DNA of 64,000 bases, from positions 1,674,001 through 1,738,000 of the forward strand of contig NZ_CP100763.1 of assembly GCF_024296685.1 (NCBI RefSeq). The letters are read 5' to 3'. Numbering within the stretch: position 1 is the first letter of the stretch; each line of letters opens with the position of its first letter. Origin of the DNA: Natrinema marinum (GTDB lineage Archaea; Halobacteriota; Halobacteria; Halobacteriales; Natrialbaceae). Below are positions 17,704 to 26,296 of this stretch, piece by piece. Made by a program: the position numbers and the translations under genes. The notes below the pieces were generated by a model. It made no database searches, was not told the DNA's origin, and saw only the letters and a list, made by a program, of their open reading frames with translations.

Positions 17704-18427
17704 CTACCCTTTTCATATACAAACCGACCTTCTACCCTTTTCATATACAAACCGACCTTCTACCCTTTTCATATACAAACCGACCTTCTACCCTTTTCAT
17801 ATACAAACCGACCTTCTACCCTTTTCATATACAAACCGACCTTCTACCCTTTTCATATACAAACCGACCTTCTACCCTTTTCATATACAAAACCGACCTT
17901 CTACCCTTTTCATATACAAACCGACCTTCTACCCTTTTCATATACAAACCGACCTTCTTAACACCCTTTTCATATACAAACCGACCTTACTACCCTTTTC
18001 ATATACAAACCGACCTTCTACCCTTTTCATATACAAACCGACCTTCTACCCTTTTCATATACAAACCGACCTTCTACCCTTTTCATATACAAACCGACCT
18101 TCTACCCTTTTCATATACAAACCGACCTTCTACCCTTTTCATATACAAACCGACCTTCTACCCTTTTCATATACAAACCGACCTTCTACCCTTTTCATAT
18201 ACAAACCGACCTTCTACCCTTTTCATATACAAACCGACCTTCTACCCTTTTCATATACAAACCGACCTTCTACCCTTTTCATATACAAACCGACCTTCTA
18301 CCCTTTTCATATACAAACCGACCTTCTACCCTTTTCATATACAAACCGACCTTCTACCCTTTTCATATACAAACCGACCTTCTACCCTTTTCATATACAA
18401 ACCGACCTTCTACCCTTTTCATATACA
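17704..18427. repeat. 26-copy tandem array of a 28-bp unit
   Basis: Twenty-six head-to-tail copies of a 28-bp unit without spacers; the last is truncated to 18 bp. The unit contains tacccttttcatatacaaac followed by cgaccttc. Copies are essentially identical except for three indels: one extra A near 17890, four extra bases (taac) near 17960 and one extra A near 17989. On the minus strand each copy reads tttgtatatgaaaaggg, which has a TATA-box-like core. The array fills the space between the stop of the HTH_10 gene and the start of the DUF7344-like gene. It is not a CRISPR because there are no unique spacers. Confidence 0.95.
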
Positions 18428-18445
18428 GCCCGGTTCTGTATCCAC

Positions 18446-19102
18446 TTAAGGTCGGACTGTGGTGGCGGAGAGCGTGTTGCCGAGAACCTGCTTGACCCCT
18501 CCACGGAGACGGGAGCCGACGGCCTGCTGTGAGATGCCGAGTTCCTCACCGAGAGCTTCCAACGTGACCTCGCGGGGGGACTCGAAGTACCCCCGGTCGT
18601 AGGCAAGCACCAGCGCCTCTAGCTGAGTGTCAGTGAGGATAGCTTCGGTCGGCTTCTCGACGGGCGTGAGTGCGTGCAGCTCCGTTAGCGAGACCGGGAT
18701 GTCCAGCTCTCGACAGCGTCGTTGAAAGGCAGCGATGTCACTTCGAGCATCGCCGCGGATTTCGAACGTCCACTGTTGGTCTGTCCCGGTGGCCTCGATC
18801 AGTGGAACTCCTGTCTCCGCCAGTACCGTTAGCACGTCGTCGTAGTCTATCGTCCACTCAACGCGTAACAGGTACTCGTCCTCGACAGAGTCGATGACCC
18901 GAATCTCCTTCACGCCGGGGTGTTCGGTGAACGCACCCACAATGTCGTCGACTTCGGTACCCCGCACCCAGAAGTAGGGAATCACCACCCCCTGTGCGGG
19001 GACGAGTCGCTCCAGCTCGACCGTCACGTTCGGCAATTGCTTGAACACTGTCCCCAGCGGGAACTCGTCTGACGGAACCGTGAACGTCGCTTCAGTAGCC
19101 AT
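18446..19102 (-). CDS. HTH_10 family transcriptional regulator
   Basis: A 218-residue protein. The N-terminal part (1-155) is the BAT-type sensory fold (TFTVPSDEFPLGTVF, YLLRVEWTIDYDDVL, WTFEIRGDARSDIAAF). The C-terminus (about 160-215) is HTH_10: LTDTQLEALVLAYDRGYFESPREVTLEALGEELGISQQAV. This is the common single-gene haloarchaeal Bat-like regulator. The start MATEATFTVP at 19102 fits the family; an ATG two codons upstream is possible. It is upstream of the tandem array and the DUF7344-like/HalOD1-like pair on the same strand, and may regulate them. Confidence 0.82.
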   Translation of the reverse strand: MATEATFTVPSDEFPLGTVFKQLPNVTVELERLVPAQGVVIPYFWVRGTEVDDIVGAFTEHPGVKEIRVIDSVEDEYLLRVEWTIDYDDVLTVLAETGVPLIEATGTDQQWTFEIRGDARSDIAAFQRRCRELDIPVSLTELHALTPVEKPTEAILTDTQLEALVLAYDRGYFESPREVTLEALGEELGISQQAVGSRLRGGVKQVLGNTLSATTVRP

Positions 19103-19355
19103 GTCCATCCCATGGGCTTCCAGCTGAAAAGGCCTGCTACTGATTGTCTCGCGTTCTCGACCACCGTTCGCGGACGCATCATCTCTCGGCCCAGTATTCG
19201 GTACAAGGTCTATCCTGGCCCAACCAGTGGGTTCACCGATACGGTATCCGACGTCGGTACCAGCACCCGCTGTACGTAACACCGAATGCCGGAAAGTCAA
19301 ATGTCCGATACGCCTTCCTCTATTCAGCGCGGGTGCTGAAACCTATCACCGTTTG

Positions 19356-19372
19356 AGGATTTCAACAGGGCC
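19356..19372 (-). repeat. IS terminal repeat at the right edge of the island
   Basis: The complement reads ggccctgttgaaatcct, one base different from the terminal repeats at 14367 and 15868 and two from that at 15893. It is inverted relative to 15893 and could be the far end of a larger unit (15893-19372, 3480 bp) or a relic of another IS. The next 8 bases (tctacgat) do not match AGCATTTT, so no target duplication supports a simple unit. Confidence 0.7.
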
Positions 19373-19470
19373 TCTACGATCGAGTCAAGAAAACGGACGA
19401 GATCGTGCGATACGAAACCGCACCGCGACCCGATCGATAGGTTCGGACAAATTCGGCGTCCCCGAAGACG

Positions 19471-20955
19471 TTACTCCGTTCTGTACCGCGCGTCCCAGCG
19501 CGGCCCGGCGCGACTCGAGAGGACAATCCCGACGGTCCCCATGACGACCCCGCCGAGTCCGAGCGCAGCGACGAGTTCGAGCGGCGGAGGCACCACGACG
19601 AAGCCGGCGACCAGCGTCGGGACGAGCGCGACGGCGACGCCGACGGTGAAGGTCGCGAACCGAACGGCGTCGAAGAGGAACTCGTTGGGATCGAAGCCGG
19701 CGATGTAGACCGTGAGGCCGTAGTAGTACAGCGCGTAGCCGGCGAGCAACACCGCGCCGACGGCGGCGTCCGCGAGCGTCGCGTCGAACCAGACCACGGC
19801 CGCGAGGTAGGGGAGGGCGACCGCCGGCGCGCCGACGAGGACGAACGCGATCCGCTTGGCCCGGAAGACGTCCTCGACCGAGACGGGGTAGGTGAGGTAG
19901 GCCTCGAGCGAGTCGAACTGGGTCAGCCAGTTGTAGGTCGTAAACGCCGAGAGGCCGAGGACGCCGCCGAAGAAGATCCCCGGCGCTGGCGCGATGCCGG
20001 TGATCGAGTCGACGACGCCGACGAGCGCGGCGACCAGCGCGAGCAGGATCGTCGCCGAGACGAACGGCTTCCAGACGCCGCCCGAGGACCGGGCGAGGTC
20101 CAGCAACGTCTTCGTGACGAGGGGTGCGTTCTCGAGCGGGAGCGCTCCACTGAGCCGGGCGAAGCGATCGGTCGCCGTCCGCGAGGGACGGCCGTACGTC
20201 GGATCGTAGGCCGCCAGCGACGCCGTCGCGACGGCGACGGTGCCGAGTGCCAGCCCGACGGCGGCGGTCACAGGACCGTCGATCGGGACGAGGACGGCCT
20301 GAACGAGGCCAAGGCTCCCGGTCGCCCAGCCAGCGACGACGGCGGTCCCGACCGCCAGCCCGATGGCCCACGGCGGCGCGCCCCGGGTTCGGACGGCGAT
20401 CAGCGCGACGGTGGTCGCCATCCCGGCCGCGAAGACGAGACAGAGCGACAGCCAGAACAGGAGGACCGAGAGCGGCGTCGACGCGGAGAGGGGCTCGAGC
20501 GCGGCGCTCGCCAGCGCCATCGGCAAGACGAAGGCGACGCCGTAGAACAGCGCGTCCTTCAGGAGGAACACGCCGAGCAAGCGCCGCCGCGAGAGCGGCA
20601 GCGTGGTAGACGAGGAGAGTAGCAAGGAGAGCTTCCCGAAGACGTTCTCGAGCATGTCCGAGCCGGCGAAGCCCGCGGTGCCGCTGTAGAGCCCGAACCC
20701 GAGCGCCAGCGCGTGGAGGCCGCCGACGACCGTCTCCGGCGCGGTGCCGGTCTCGACCAGCGCGACGGTGGCGCTCACCGCGAGGACGGCGATGACGAGC
20801 GGAAAGGCCGCGAAGCGCCAGCCGCCGAACAGCTCGGTGTGCATCCGCCACTCCTCGCGAAAGAGGATCGCGAGCAGCCGCGGCGTCGAGAGCCCGGCTC
20901 CCGATCCGGAACGGGTCGTGCCGGCAGGCCCCGTCGGGTCCGTCGTCCCAGTCAT
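19471..20955 (-). CDS. ABC-2 type transporter permease
   Basis: A 494-residue integral membrane protein with roughly twelve hydrophobic segments, starting after a Gly/Thr-rich cytoplasmic leader (1-28). The first cytoplasmic element ILFREEWRMH is the amphipathic coupling region common to ABC-2 exporters. Its start overlaps the stop of the ATPase gene by 4 bp (ATGA type), so the two are translationally coupled. The substrate is unknown. Confidence 0.8.
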   Translation of the reverse strand: MTGTTDPTGPAGTTRSGSGAGLSTPRLLAILFREEWRMHTELFGGWRFAAFPLVIAVLAVSATVALVETGTAPETVVGGLHALALGFGLYSGTAGFAGSDMLENVFGKLSLLLSSSTTLPLSRRRLLGVFLLKDALFYGVAFVLPMALASAALEPLSASTPLSVLLFWLSLCLVFAAGMATTVALIAVRTRGAPPWAIGLAVGTAVVAGWATGSLGLVQAVLVPIDGPVTAAVGLALGTVAVATASLAAYDPTYGRPSRTATDRFARLSGALPLENAPLVTKTLLDLARSSGGVWKPFVSATILLALVAALVGVVDSITGIAPAPGIFFGGVLGLSAFTTYNWLTQFDSLEAYLTYPVSVEDVFRAKRIAFVLVGAPAVALPYLAAVVWFDATLADAAVGAVLLAGYALYYYGLTVYIAGFDPNEFLFDAVRFATFTVGVAVALVPTLVAGFVVVPPPLELVAALGLGGVVMGTVGIVLSSRAGPRWDARYRTE

Positions 20956-21716
20956 GGACCCGTCCCGTCGGTCGCCTCGAGCGTCGGCATGTCCCGCGCG
21001 GCCTCGCCCTCGACGCGCTCGAGGAACAGCTCGAGCAGCGATTCGTCGCTCCGGTCATCGGAAAGCGCCCGCTCGGTGACGAGTTGTCCGTCGGCGACGA
21101 TCCCCACGCGGGTGCAGATCTCCTCGGCGACGTCGATGTTGTGCGTCGAGACGAAGACGGCGTTGTCGCCGGCCGCGTAGGAGACGAGGAACCGTTTGAC
21201 TTGCTCTTGGACGAGCGGGTCGAGATTCGCCAGCGGCTCGTCGATGAAGACCACGTCCGGCTGGTGGAGGAACGCCTGCGTGATCATCACCTTCTGTTGT
21301 TGCCCGCGCGATAGGTCGGTGTGGAGCGTATCGAGCTTGCTCTCGAAGCCGAGGCGCTGCGCCCAGTCGTCAGTCCGGTCGGCGACCCGTTCGGCCGGCA
21401 GGTCCCGTACCTCGCCGACGAACTCGAAGTACTCCCGCGGCGTGAGGAAACTCGGCGGTGACCCCTGCTCCGGCAGGATTCCGACCTTCCGGCGCGTCTC
21501 GATCGGTTCGGCGACCGGATCGGTCTCGAGGACGCGAACCTCGCCCGCGTCCGGCCGGATCTGGCCGGTCAGCGTCCGAATCGTCGTGGTCTTCCCGGCA
21601 CCGTTCGGCCCGAGGAACCCGTAGAGCTCCCCGCGCTCGACGGTGAAATCCATTCCGGCGACTGCCTCGACGGCTCCGTAGGACTTCCGCAGTCCGTCGA
21701 CCCGAATGACACCCAT
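20952..21716 (-). CDS. ABC transporter ATP-binding protein
   Basis: A 254-residue ABC ATPase. Walker A is GPNGAGKTTTIRTL near residue 37, the signature LSRGQQQKVMITQAF near 134, Walker B VVFIDEPLANLDP near 158 and the switch His in VFVSTHNID near 190. The length and the DLPAERV/PREYFEFVGEV segments are typical of ABC-2/NatA-type exporters. The start at 21716 (MGVIRVDGLRKSYG) fits the family. It forms an operon with the permease gene that overlaps its stop. Confidence 0.88.
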   Translation of the reverse strand: MGVIRVDGLRKSYGAVEAVAGMDFTVERGELYGFLGPNGAGKTTTIRTLTGQIRPDAGEVRVLETDPVAEPIETRRKVGILPEQGSPPSFLTPREYFEFVGEVRDLPAERVADRTDDWAQRLGFESKLDTLHTDLSRGQQQKVMITQAFLHQPDVVFIDEPLANLDPLVQEQVKRFLVSYAAGDNAVFVSTHNIDVAEEICTRVGIVADGQLVTERALSDDRSDESLLELFLERVEGEAARDMPTLEATDGTGP

Positions 21717-21828
21717 TGAACGTCGAACCGTTCTCAGAAGCTGATAATAACTGTGTTGGTAGGATAGTAGTGACAACGCAGCAGCGATTCTCGAGTCCGG
21801 GGCCTAGCGGCCACGATGGGTGCGGTAA

Positions 21829-22518
21829 TCAGAACTCGGTCCCGCGGCGCGCCCGTTGGCCGTCGTCTATCGGATGTTTCACTTTCCGTACGTTTGTAAT
21901 TAGATCGGCGCGGTCCGCGAGGTAGTCGGGCTCGGCGTGGCTCCCCGAAAGGATCAACTCGAGGTCGTCGGGCTTCGCGTCGACGAGATCGAGCACGTCG
22001 TCCGCCGAGAGCAGGCCGCGATCGGCGGCGTAGAGGACCTCGTCGAGGATCAGCATGTGCATCCCCGCTTCGGGCTCGGCGTCGAGATCGATCGGTTCGC
22101 CGAGATCGGCCTCGTCGGCCGCCTCGAGGAGGTCCCGTGCGCGCTCGAGGCCCGCCTGGGCCTGCGCTTCGTGGTCGGCCTCGTCGCTGCCGTCGGCCAT
22201 GCCGTGCCAGCCGTAGTGGCCGAGGTTCTCGTAGCTAATCCCCGGCAGGGCGGCGATCGCGTTGTACTCGCCGCGGACGGCCTCGACGCTCGCGGCACCA
22301 CCTTTCATGAACTGAAGCATGTGGACCCGGTAGCCGTGGCCGGCGGCGCGCATCCCCATGCCGAGCGTCGCGGTCGTCTTCCCCTTGCCGTCGCCCCACC
22401 AGACCTGAACGAGGCCGAATTCCTCGGGTGCGGCCGGCTCGATGCGCTCTGCCTCCGGTGTCCGCCCCTGACCGGGCGTGCTCTCGATCGTGGACTCCGG
22501 CGTCCGATCGTCGCTCAT
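21829..22518 (-). CDS. cobA: corrinoid adenosyltransferase (CobA/BtuR type)
   Basis: A 229-residue enzyme that transfers the adenosyl group from ATP to cob(I)alamin. The P-loop is VWWGDGKGKTTATLGMGMRA near residue 40, followed by the family block LQFMKGGAAS. The Walker B-like strand is MLILDEVLYAADRGLL, and LILSGSHAEPDYLADRADLITNVRKVKHP is the conserved C-terminal region. An acidic N-terminal leader (1-33) precedes the core. The start at 22518 is chosen over a basic, out-of-family extension. The regulator at 22658 is divergent. Confidence 0.9.
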   Translation of the reverse strand: MSDDRTPESTIESTPGQGRTPEAERIEPAAPEEFGLVQVWWGDGKGKTTATLGMGMRAAGHGYRVHMLQFMKGGAASVEAVRGEYNAIAALPGISYENLGHYGWHGMADGSDEADHEAQAQAGLERARDLLEAADEADLGEPIDLDAEPEAGMHMLILDEVLYAADRGLLSADDVLDLVDAKPDDLELILSGSHAEPDYLADRADLITNVRKVKHPIDDGQRARRGTEF

Positions 22519-22657
22519 ACGCGGGCAGTCGGCTCGATCGTACATGTAGTTGCCCCACTCGACCGCCGGCGCGCGCCGTCGTACCGATCGGTGCCGTTCC
22601 AGTGACACTTGTAACCAAACGTGTCTTTAGGCTTCGCTCCCAACGTCGCTACACCTG

Positions 22658-23017
22658 ATGTCACTCGAGTTCCCCTCGTCGGACGACGCGCCCGATCTCG
22701 AGTGCGTGGTCGCCGCACTCGACGACGGCGACTGTCGTGAGATCATCGCGGTGCTCGAGGAGCCGATGACGGTCCACGAGGTCGCCGAGGCGACCGACCG
22801 GCCGCTCTCGACGACCTACCGCAAACTCGATCGGCTGTCCGAAGCCGGATTAGTCGAGGAGGCCGCCGGCGTCCAGCGCGATCGCCATCAGAAGGCCCGG
22901 TACGTCGCCAACCTCGAGCGAATCTCGATCGGTTTCGATGACGCCAACGAGCTGCGCGTCGATGTTGACCACGCGCCTGGGCTGAGTCTCTGGTCGGACA
23001 TCACTCGGGAGTTCTGA
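22658..23017 (+). CDS. ArsR-like winged-helix transcriptional regulator
   Basis: A 119-residue DNA-binding protein. A helix-turn-helix at about 30-70 (REIIAVLEEPMTVHEVAEATDRPLSTTYRKLDRLSEAGLV) is followed by a beta wing and a C-terminal strand region (RYVANLERISIGFDD). This is the short haloarchaeal ArsR/HTH_20 layout. It is divergent from the corrinoid adenosyltransferase gene with 139 bp between the starts. No ligand-binding Cys pair is seen. Confidence 0.78.
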   Translation: MSLEFPSSDDAPDLECVVAALDDGDCREIIAVLEEPMTVHEVAEATDRPLSTTYRKLDRLSEAGLVEEAAGVQRDRHQKARYVANLERISIGFDDANELRVDVDHAPGLSLWSDITREF

Positions 23018-23244
23018 CGGCCCCTGCGACGGCGTCGCCTCGTCCGGTTTCAGACGCCGACAACACCAGCAGTTCCGAAAAGAGCGAGTACGCTACCGGC
23101 CACGACATCGGCGTCCGTCGGCTCTCGTCCCTCGAACCCCCGAACGAACCCGCCGCGTCCGCTTGCCTCGCGTGGCTGAAGCGGTCTCTCGCAGTTCGAG
23201 ACACGGCACACGCCTTGATGGTCGCGTGTAGTCTCCCGGATGGT

Positions 23245-23808
23245 ATGAGCGCCGCCAACGACTCGAGTCACCGCTCCGACACCGGGAGCGAACTCGCCTT
23301 TCCGGCCTACGGCCCGATCGACGCCGCCCTCGGCTACGGACTGTTCTATCTCGTCGTCGACCGGGCGACGCCGACGATCGTGGCCGTCTTCACGGAAGTG
23401 CTTCCCGACGTGTCGCCGTCGCTGATCGGGCTGGGACTGGCGATGCTCCTCTGGGTCGTCCTGCTCGTGACCGTTCTCGACCAGCTCCGGCGACAACTCG
23501 CCGCGCTCGGGATCGTCACCCACGCGGCCGTCCGCCCCCGACGGTCGGGACGCTCGAGGCCGTCCGTGGGCCGACTGCTCCTGTCGCTGGCGGTCGCAAC
23601 CGTCGGGGGTCTCATCGCCGCGTGGACGTACGATCCGGCGCTCGAGGCCGTCGTCTCGCTGATTCGCGTCGTCGAGGTGGCCGACATCGACGTGCTCGTG
23701 CCCACCGAGGTCGGCCTCCTGCTCGTCTTTTTCGTGTCGTTCGAGATCGCGGCGCGGTCGGTCGACAAGCTGGTCATCGGCGGACTCAGGGCCCTGCTAG
23801 GGGGCTGA
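23245..23808 (+). CDS. membrane protein, hypothetical (187 aa)
   Basis: An integral membrane protein with four clear hydrophobic helices: about 27-47, 60-82 (LIGLGLAMLLWVVLLVTVL), 114-134 (LLLSLAVATVGGLIAAW) and 157-177 (GLLLVFFVSFEIA). A Ser/Arg-rich cytosolic loop lies between helices two and three. The start at 23245 (MSAANDSS) is preferred to the ATG 10 codons upstream. No domain was recognised and there is no operon partner. Confidence 0.65.
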   Translation: MSAANDSSHRSDTGSELAFPAYGPIDAALGYGLFYLVVDRATPTIVAVFTEVLPDVSPSLIGLGLAMLLWVVLLVTVLDQLRRQLAALGIVTHAAVRPRRSGRSRPSVGRLLLSLAVATVGGLIAAWTYDPALEAVVSLIRVVEVADIDVLVPTEVGLLLVFFVSFEIAARSVDKLVIGGLRALLGG

Positions 23809-23988
23809 GCGACCGATCGTCGAACGGGCCGCGGCGAGGTCGACACCGGGTCCGGGAGGCGACTGCACCGGTTCACTTTCGGATCGAGCAGTAGGCCACC
23901 ACCGACGTTCGATACAAACCTCGCAGTTGATCGAGCCATAATTGGATATTCGTAACCTCCTAATACGGCGAGCGATATATAGTACACA

Positions 23989-24450
23989 ATGACCTACGAA
24001 AACTTGGATGATGATCTCGTAAACGAGTTGATCGACAACGGTCGAACGAGCCTTCGCAGCCTCGCGGAAGAACTCGATGTCTCCGTCACCACCGTCTCTA
24101 ACCACCTTTCCGATCTCGAGGAATCGGGCGTGATCAACGGCTACACGCCGAAGATCGACTACGATGCCGTCGGCTACGACGTGACCGCGATCATGCAACT
24201 CAAAGCCGAGGGGAGCGCCTTGCCCGAGATCACCGAGACGCTGAAAGATCACAGCCAGATGATCTCGGTCTACGAGGTGACCGGTGACTACGACGTGATC
24301 GCTATCGGGAAGTTCACCGATACGGATGACATGAACGATCAGATCAAGAGTCTGATCACCGATCCCGACATCAACCAGTCGAACACGAGTATCGTCCTCA
24401 ACACGGTCTCCGAAAACAATCAGTTCGAACTCGAATCCGAAACGAGCTAG
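23989..24450 (+). CDS. Lrp/AsnC family transcriptional regulator
   Basis: A 153-residue regulator. The N-terminal helix-turn-helix (about 8-55: [40 protein letters not shown]) is followed by the RAM ligand-binding domain (about 68-145: [26 protein letters not shown]). The family forms octamers that respond to amino acids. The upstream bases (gagcgatatatagtacacaatg) contain a TATA box about 13-22 bp before the ATG, so the mRNA probably has a very short leader. No neighbour suggests its target. Confidence 0.85.
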   Translation: MTYENLDDDLVNELIDNGRTSLRSLAEELDVSVTTVSNHLSDLEESGVINGYTPKIDYDAVGYDVTAIMQLKAEGSALPEITETLKDHSQMISVYEVTGDYDVIAIGKFTDTDDMNDQIKSLITDPDINQSNTSIVLNTVSENNQFELESETS

Positions 24451-25227
24451 TAACCGAACACGATCGGAAACGAGGATTCCCGTCGCCGCGTTCGCGAGTC
24501 GTGTGCCGGTTCGGACAGCGAACGGGCCGCCGTGTTACGGTGAGTTCCAACACAAGCATAGCTTTCGTCACCCGTGAGAGTCCGGTAAGAACGCATCGAA
24601 CGATAGGCGAGATTACCGGTCGTCCGACGGTCGCCTCTCAGCCCGCCTGACTGTTGTCGGAACGCACGCTCCGATCAAGCAGTATTTTCGCTCGTTTCCG
24701 TTTCGACCGGTCGTCCGAAAGACGTTCTTTTCGCTCGAGTCGCAGCCGACCGTTGCGACCGGTTCGGTAGGCGATACGATCGGTTTAGACGAAGCAGATC
24801 GCGCCGGTCGACCGGTTACGATTACTGACTGTTGCGAACGGGTACAAGCGGACTATCTCGCCGTCGCATGTCAAGCAGCCGTGAGGCCACGCTAACCCCC
24901 GTCCGTGCTTGTTACTCACCTCAGTTATTATCGCTCCGAACCGTCGACGCAATTCGATACTTCTCTCGGCGAGTCAGACCGGCAGGAATGTCGGTACTGC
25001 GGCAATCATGTTATATCCGTATCAATAAGTTCTTTCGAGTATGGAAGGATCTGCAACCGAAGTCGCCTCCAGACCGTAAACAGAGGCTGCTGAAGCTTTA
25101 TCGAAAGTAACCACTCGCAGTGCGTCCCCGTCCTGCTAAATTAACTGATACGGAAAGGAACAGTCGCTGGCGTTTATTCGACACCTCAGCTAACGTCTTA
25201 GCGTCCCTGATGGGGCATGAGAGAATA
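24451..25227. other. 777-bp intergenic region
   Basis: No confident gene is present. One short plus-strand frame ending at 25093 encodes a CRYCGNHV motif that resembles the first knuckle of haloarchaeal small zinc-finger proteins, but the second knuckle is not in register; it may be a broken relic (about 24990-25093). The rest lacks coding character. The last 100 bp probably carry the promoter of the gene at 25228. Confidence 0.45.
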
Positions 25228-25800
25228 ATGAGTGAACAAGAAACGACAGGCGACTCGAGGCGGTCGTTCATGGCGAAGGGCGCCCTCGCGACGGGCGCGC
25301 TGACGCTGGGGACGGGCGCATTCGGCACGGCCACAGTCGGTGCACAGGAAGATCAAGTAGCGGTATTCGCGAGCGAACTCTATCCGGGTGCGGATTTCGA
25401 CGTTCTCGCCCAACTTCAGGCGAGCACGACAGTCGATGTGCTACAGTTGGACGGGGAAACGGTGCCAGAGATCTCCCAGCCCGACGAGTGGAACGGACAC
25501 ATCATCCGATACGATATCGGCCAGCAATCGGGTATCACGTCGTTCCTGTTCGCGCGCGGGACGAGTCTGAGTTCCGGTGACAGCGGAACGCTCGGCGACG
25601 ATGCGTCGGTGCTGAGCGCCGATCTAAACCTCATGAACACGTCGCTGGGCGGTGGCGGCGGTAACGGCGGCGGTAACGGTGGCGGCGGCGGTAACGGTGG
25701 CGGCGGTAACGGTGGCGGCGGTAACGGTGGCGGCGATATGAACGGCGGAAACGATACCGGCAACGGCAACGAGACGGCCGCTGGAAACGGAGGTGAATAA
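25228..25800 (+). CDS. Tat-exported beta-rich protein with Gly/Asn-repeat tail (paralogue 1)
   Basis: A 190-residue exported protein. The Tat signal spans about 1-40 (DSRRSFMAKGALATGALTLG, cleavage near VGAQ). The core (about 42-140) carries STTVDVLQLDGETVPEISQP and ends STSL-like after LSADLNLMN. Residues about 141-190 are almost only Gly and Asn, encoded by near-perfect repeats. The following gene encodes the same core without a signal, 2 bp after this stop. Some databases call similar proteins calcium-binding, but no acidic loop is obvious; function unknown. Confidence 0.75.
   Translation: MSEQETTGDSRRSFMAKGALATGALTLGTGAFGTATVGAQEDQVAVFASELYPGADFDVLAQLQASTTVDVLQLDGETVPEISQPDEWNGHIIRYDIGQQSGITSFLFARGTSLSSGDSGTLGDDASVLSADLNLMNTSLGGGGGNGGGNGGGGGNGGGGNGGGGNGGGDMNGGNDTGNGNETAAGNGGE
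25650..25737 (+). repeat. GGC/GGT-AAC repeat tract inside a CDS
   Basis: Tandem repeats of about 9-15 bp (ggtggcggcggtaac type) encode the Gly/Asn tail of the exported protein. Such tracts change length readily and give a flexible, possibly surface-exposed tail. Confidence 0.85.
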
Positions 25801-25802
25801 CG

Positions 25803-26129
25803 ATGGTACAAGATGACGACGGACAAGTGTTGGTGTTCACGTACAACTACGAAGCCGGGGAGAGCTTCGACGTCGTCTCGCAACTCGAAACGAGCACGAC
25901 GGTGAGCATTCTTCAGACCGCAGACGGGGAGACCGTTCCGGAGATCTCTCAACCGGACGAGTACACCGGTCACGTGGTCCGGTACTCGACCGACGACGGG
26001 CCCCAGGCACCGTCCGTCCTCCTGTTCACCCGCGATCAGAGCTACAGTAGCGGCGACTCCGCGACGCTTGGGGAAGACGCACAGATGTTCAGCACCCAGC
26101 TGAATCTCATCTCCACGTCGATAGAGTAG
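25803..26129 (+). CDS. beta-rich family protein without signal (paralogue 2)
   Basis: A 108-residue protein consisting only of the core domain of the preceding gene: VLVFTYNYEAGESFDVVSQL, TTVSILQTADGETVPEISQP, DEYTGHVVRYS, SVLLFTRDQSYSSGD and MFSTQLNLISTS align with paralogue 1 over the whole length. It lacks a signal peptide, a surprising contrast with its Tat-exported neighbour. The start is 2 bp after the upstream stop, so the two are co-translated and could form a complex before export (inference). Confidence 0.75.
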   Translation: MVQDDDGQVLVFTYNYEAGESFDVVSQLETSTTVSILQTADGETVPEISQPDEYTGHVVRYSTDDGPQAPSVLLFTRDQSYSSGDSATLGEDAQMFSTQLNLISTSIE

Positions 26130-26296
26130 CGTCTCGAACCTATTTTTATCACACTCGCAGTCGATAGCTCCGATCGCCGTCGCCGGCGGCTCGAACGGCG
26201 CGTCGTTGTTGCTTGCGGACGTACCGTGTCGACGAGCGGAACAGCGATCGTCGAGGGAGGAGCCGACGAAAGCGAATACCGCCATATTACTGACGC

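Noticed and set aside
17704-18427. CRISPR array
   Set aside because: Units follow each other directly without unique spacers, and no cas gene is present.
17496-18532. Three long overlapping plus-strand frames through the repeat array, encoding YPFHIQTDLL-type repeats
   Set aside because: The 28-bp unit happens to contain no stop codon in any plus frame, and 28 is not a multiple of 3, so all three frames stay open and show the same peptides in turn. There is no start context and no codon bias.
23001-23258. Minus-strand 85-residue frame between two regulators
   Set aside because: No coding pattern, overlaps the start of the membrane-protein gene, and has no family character.
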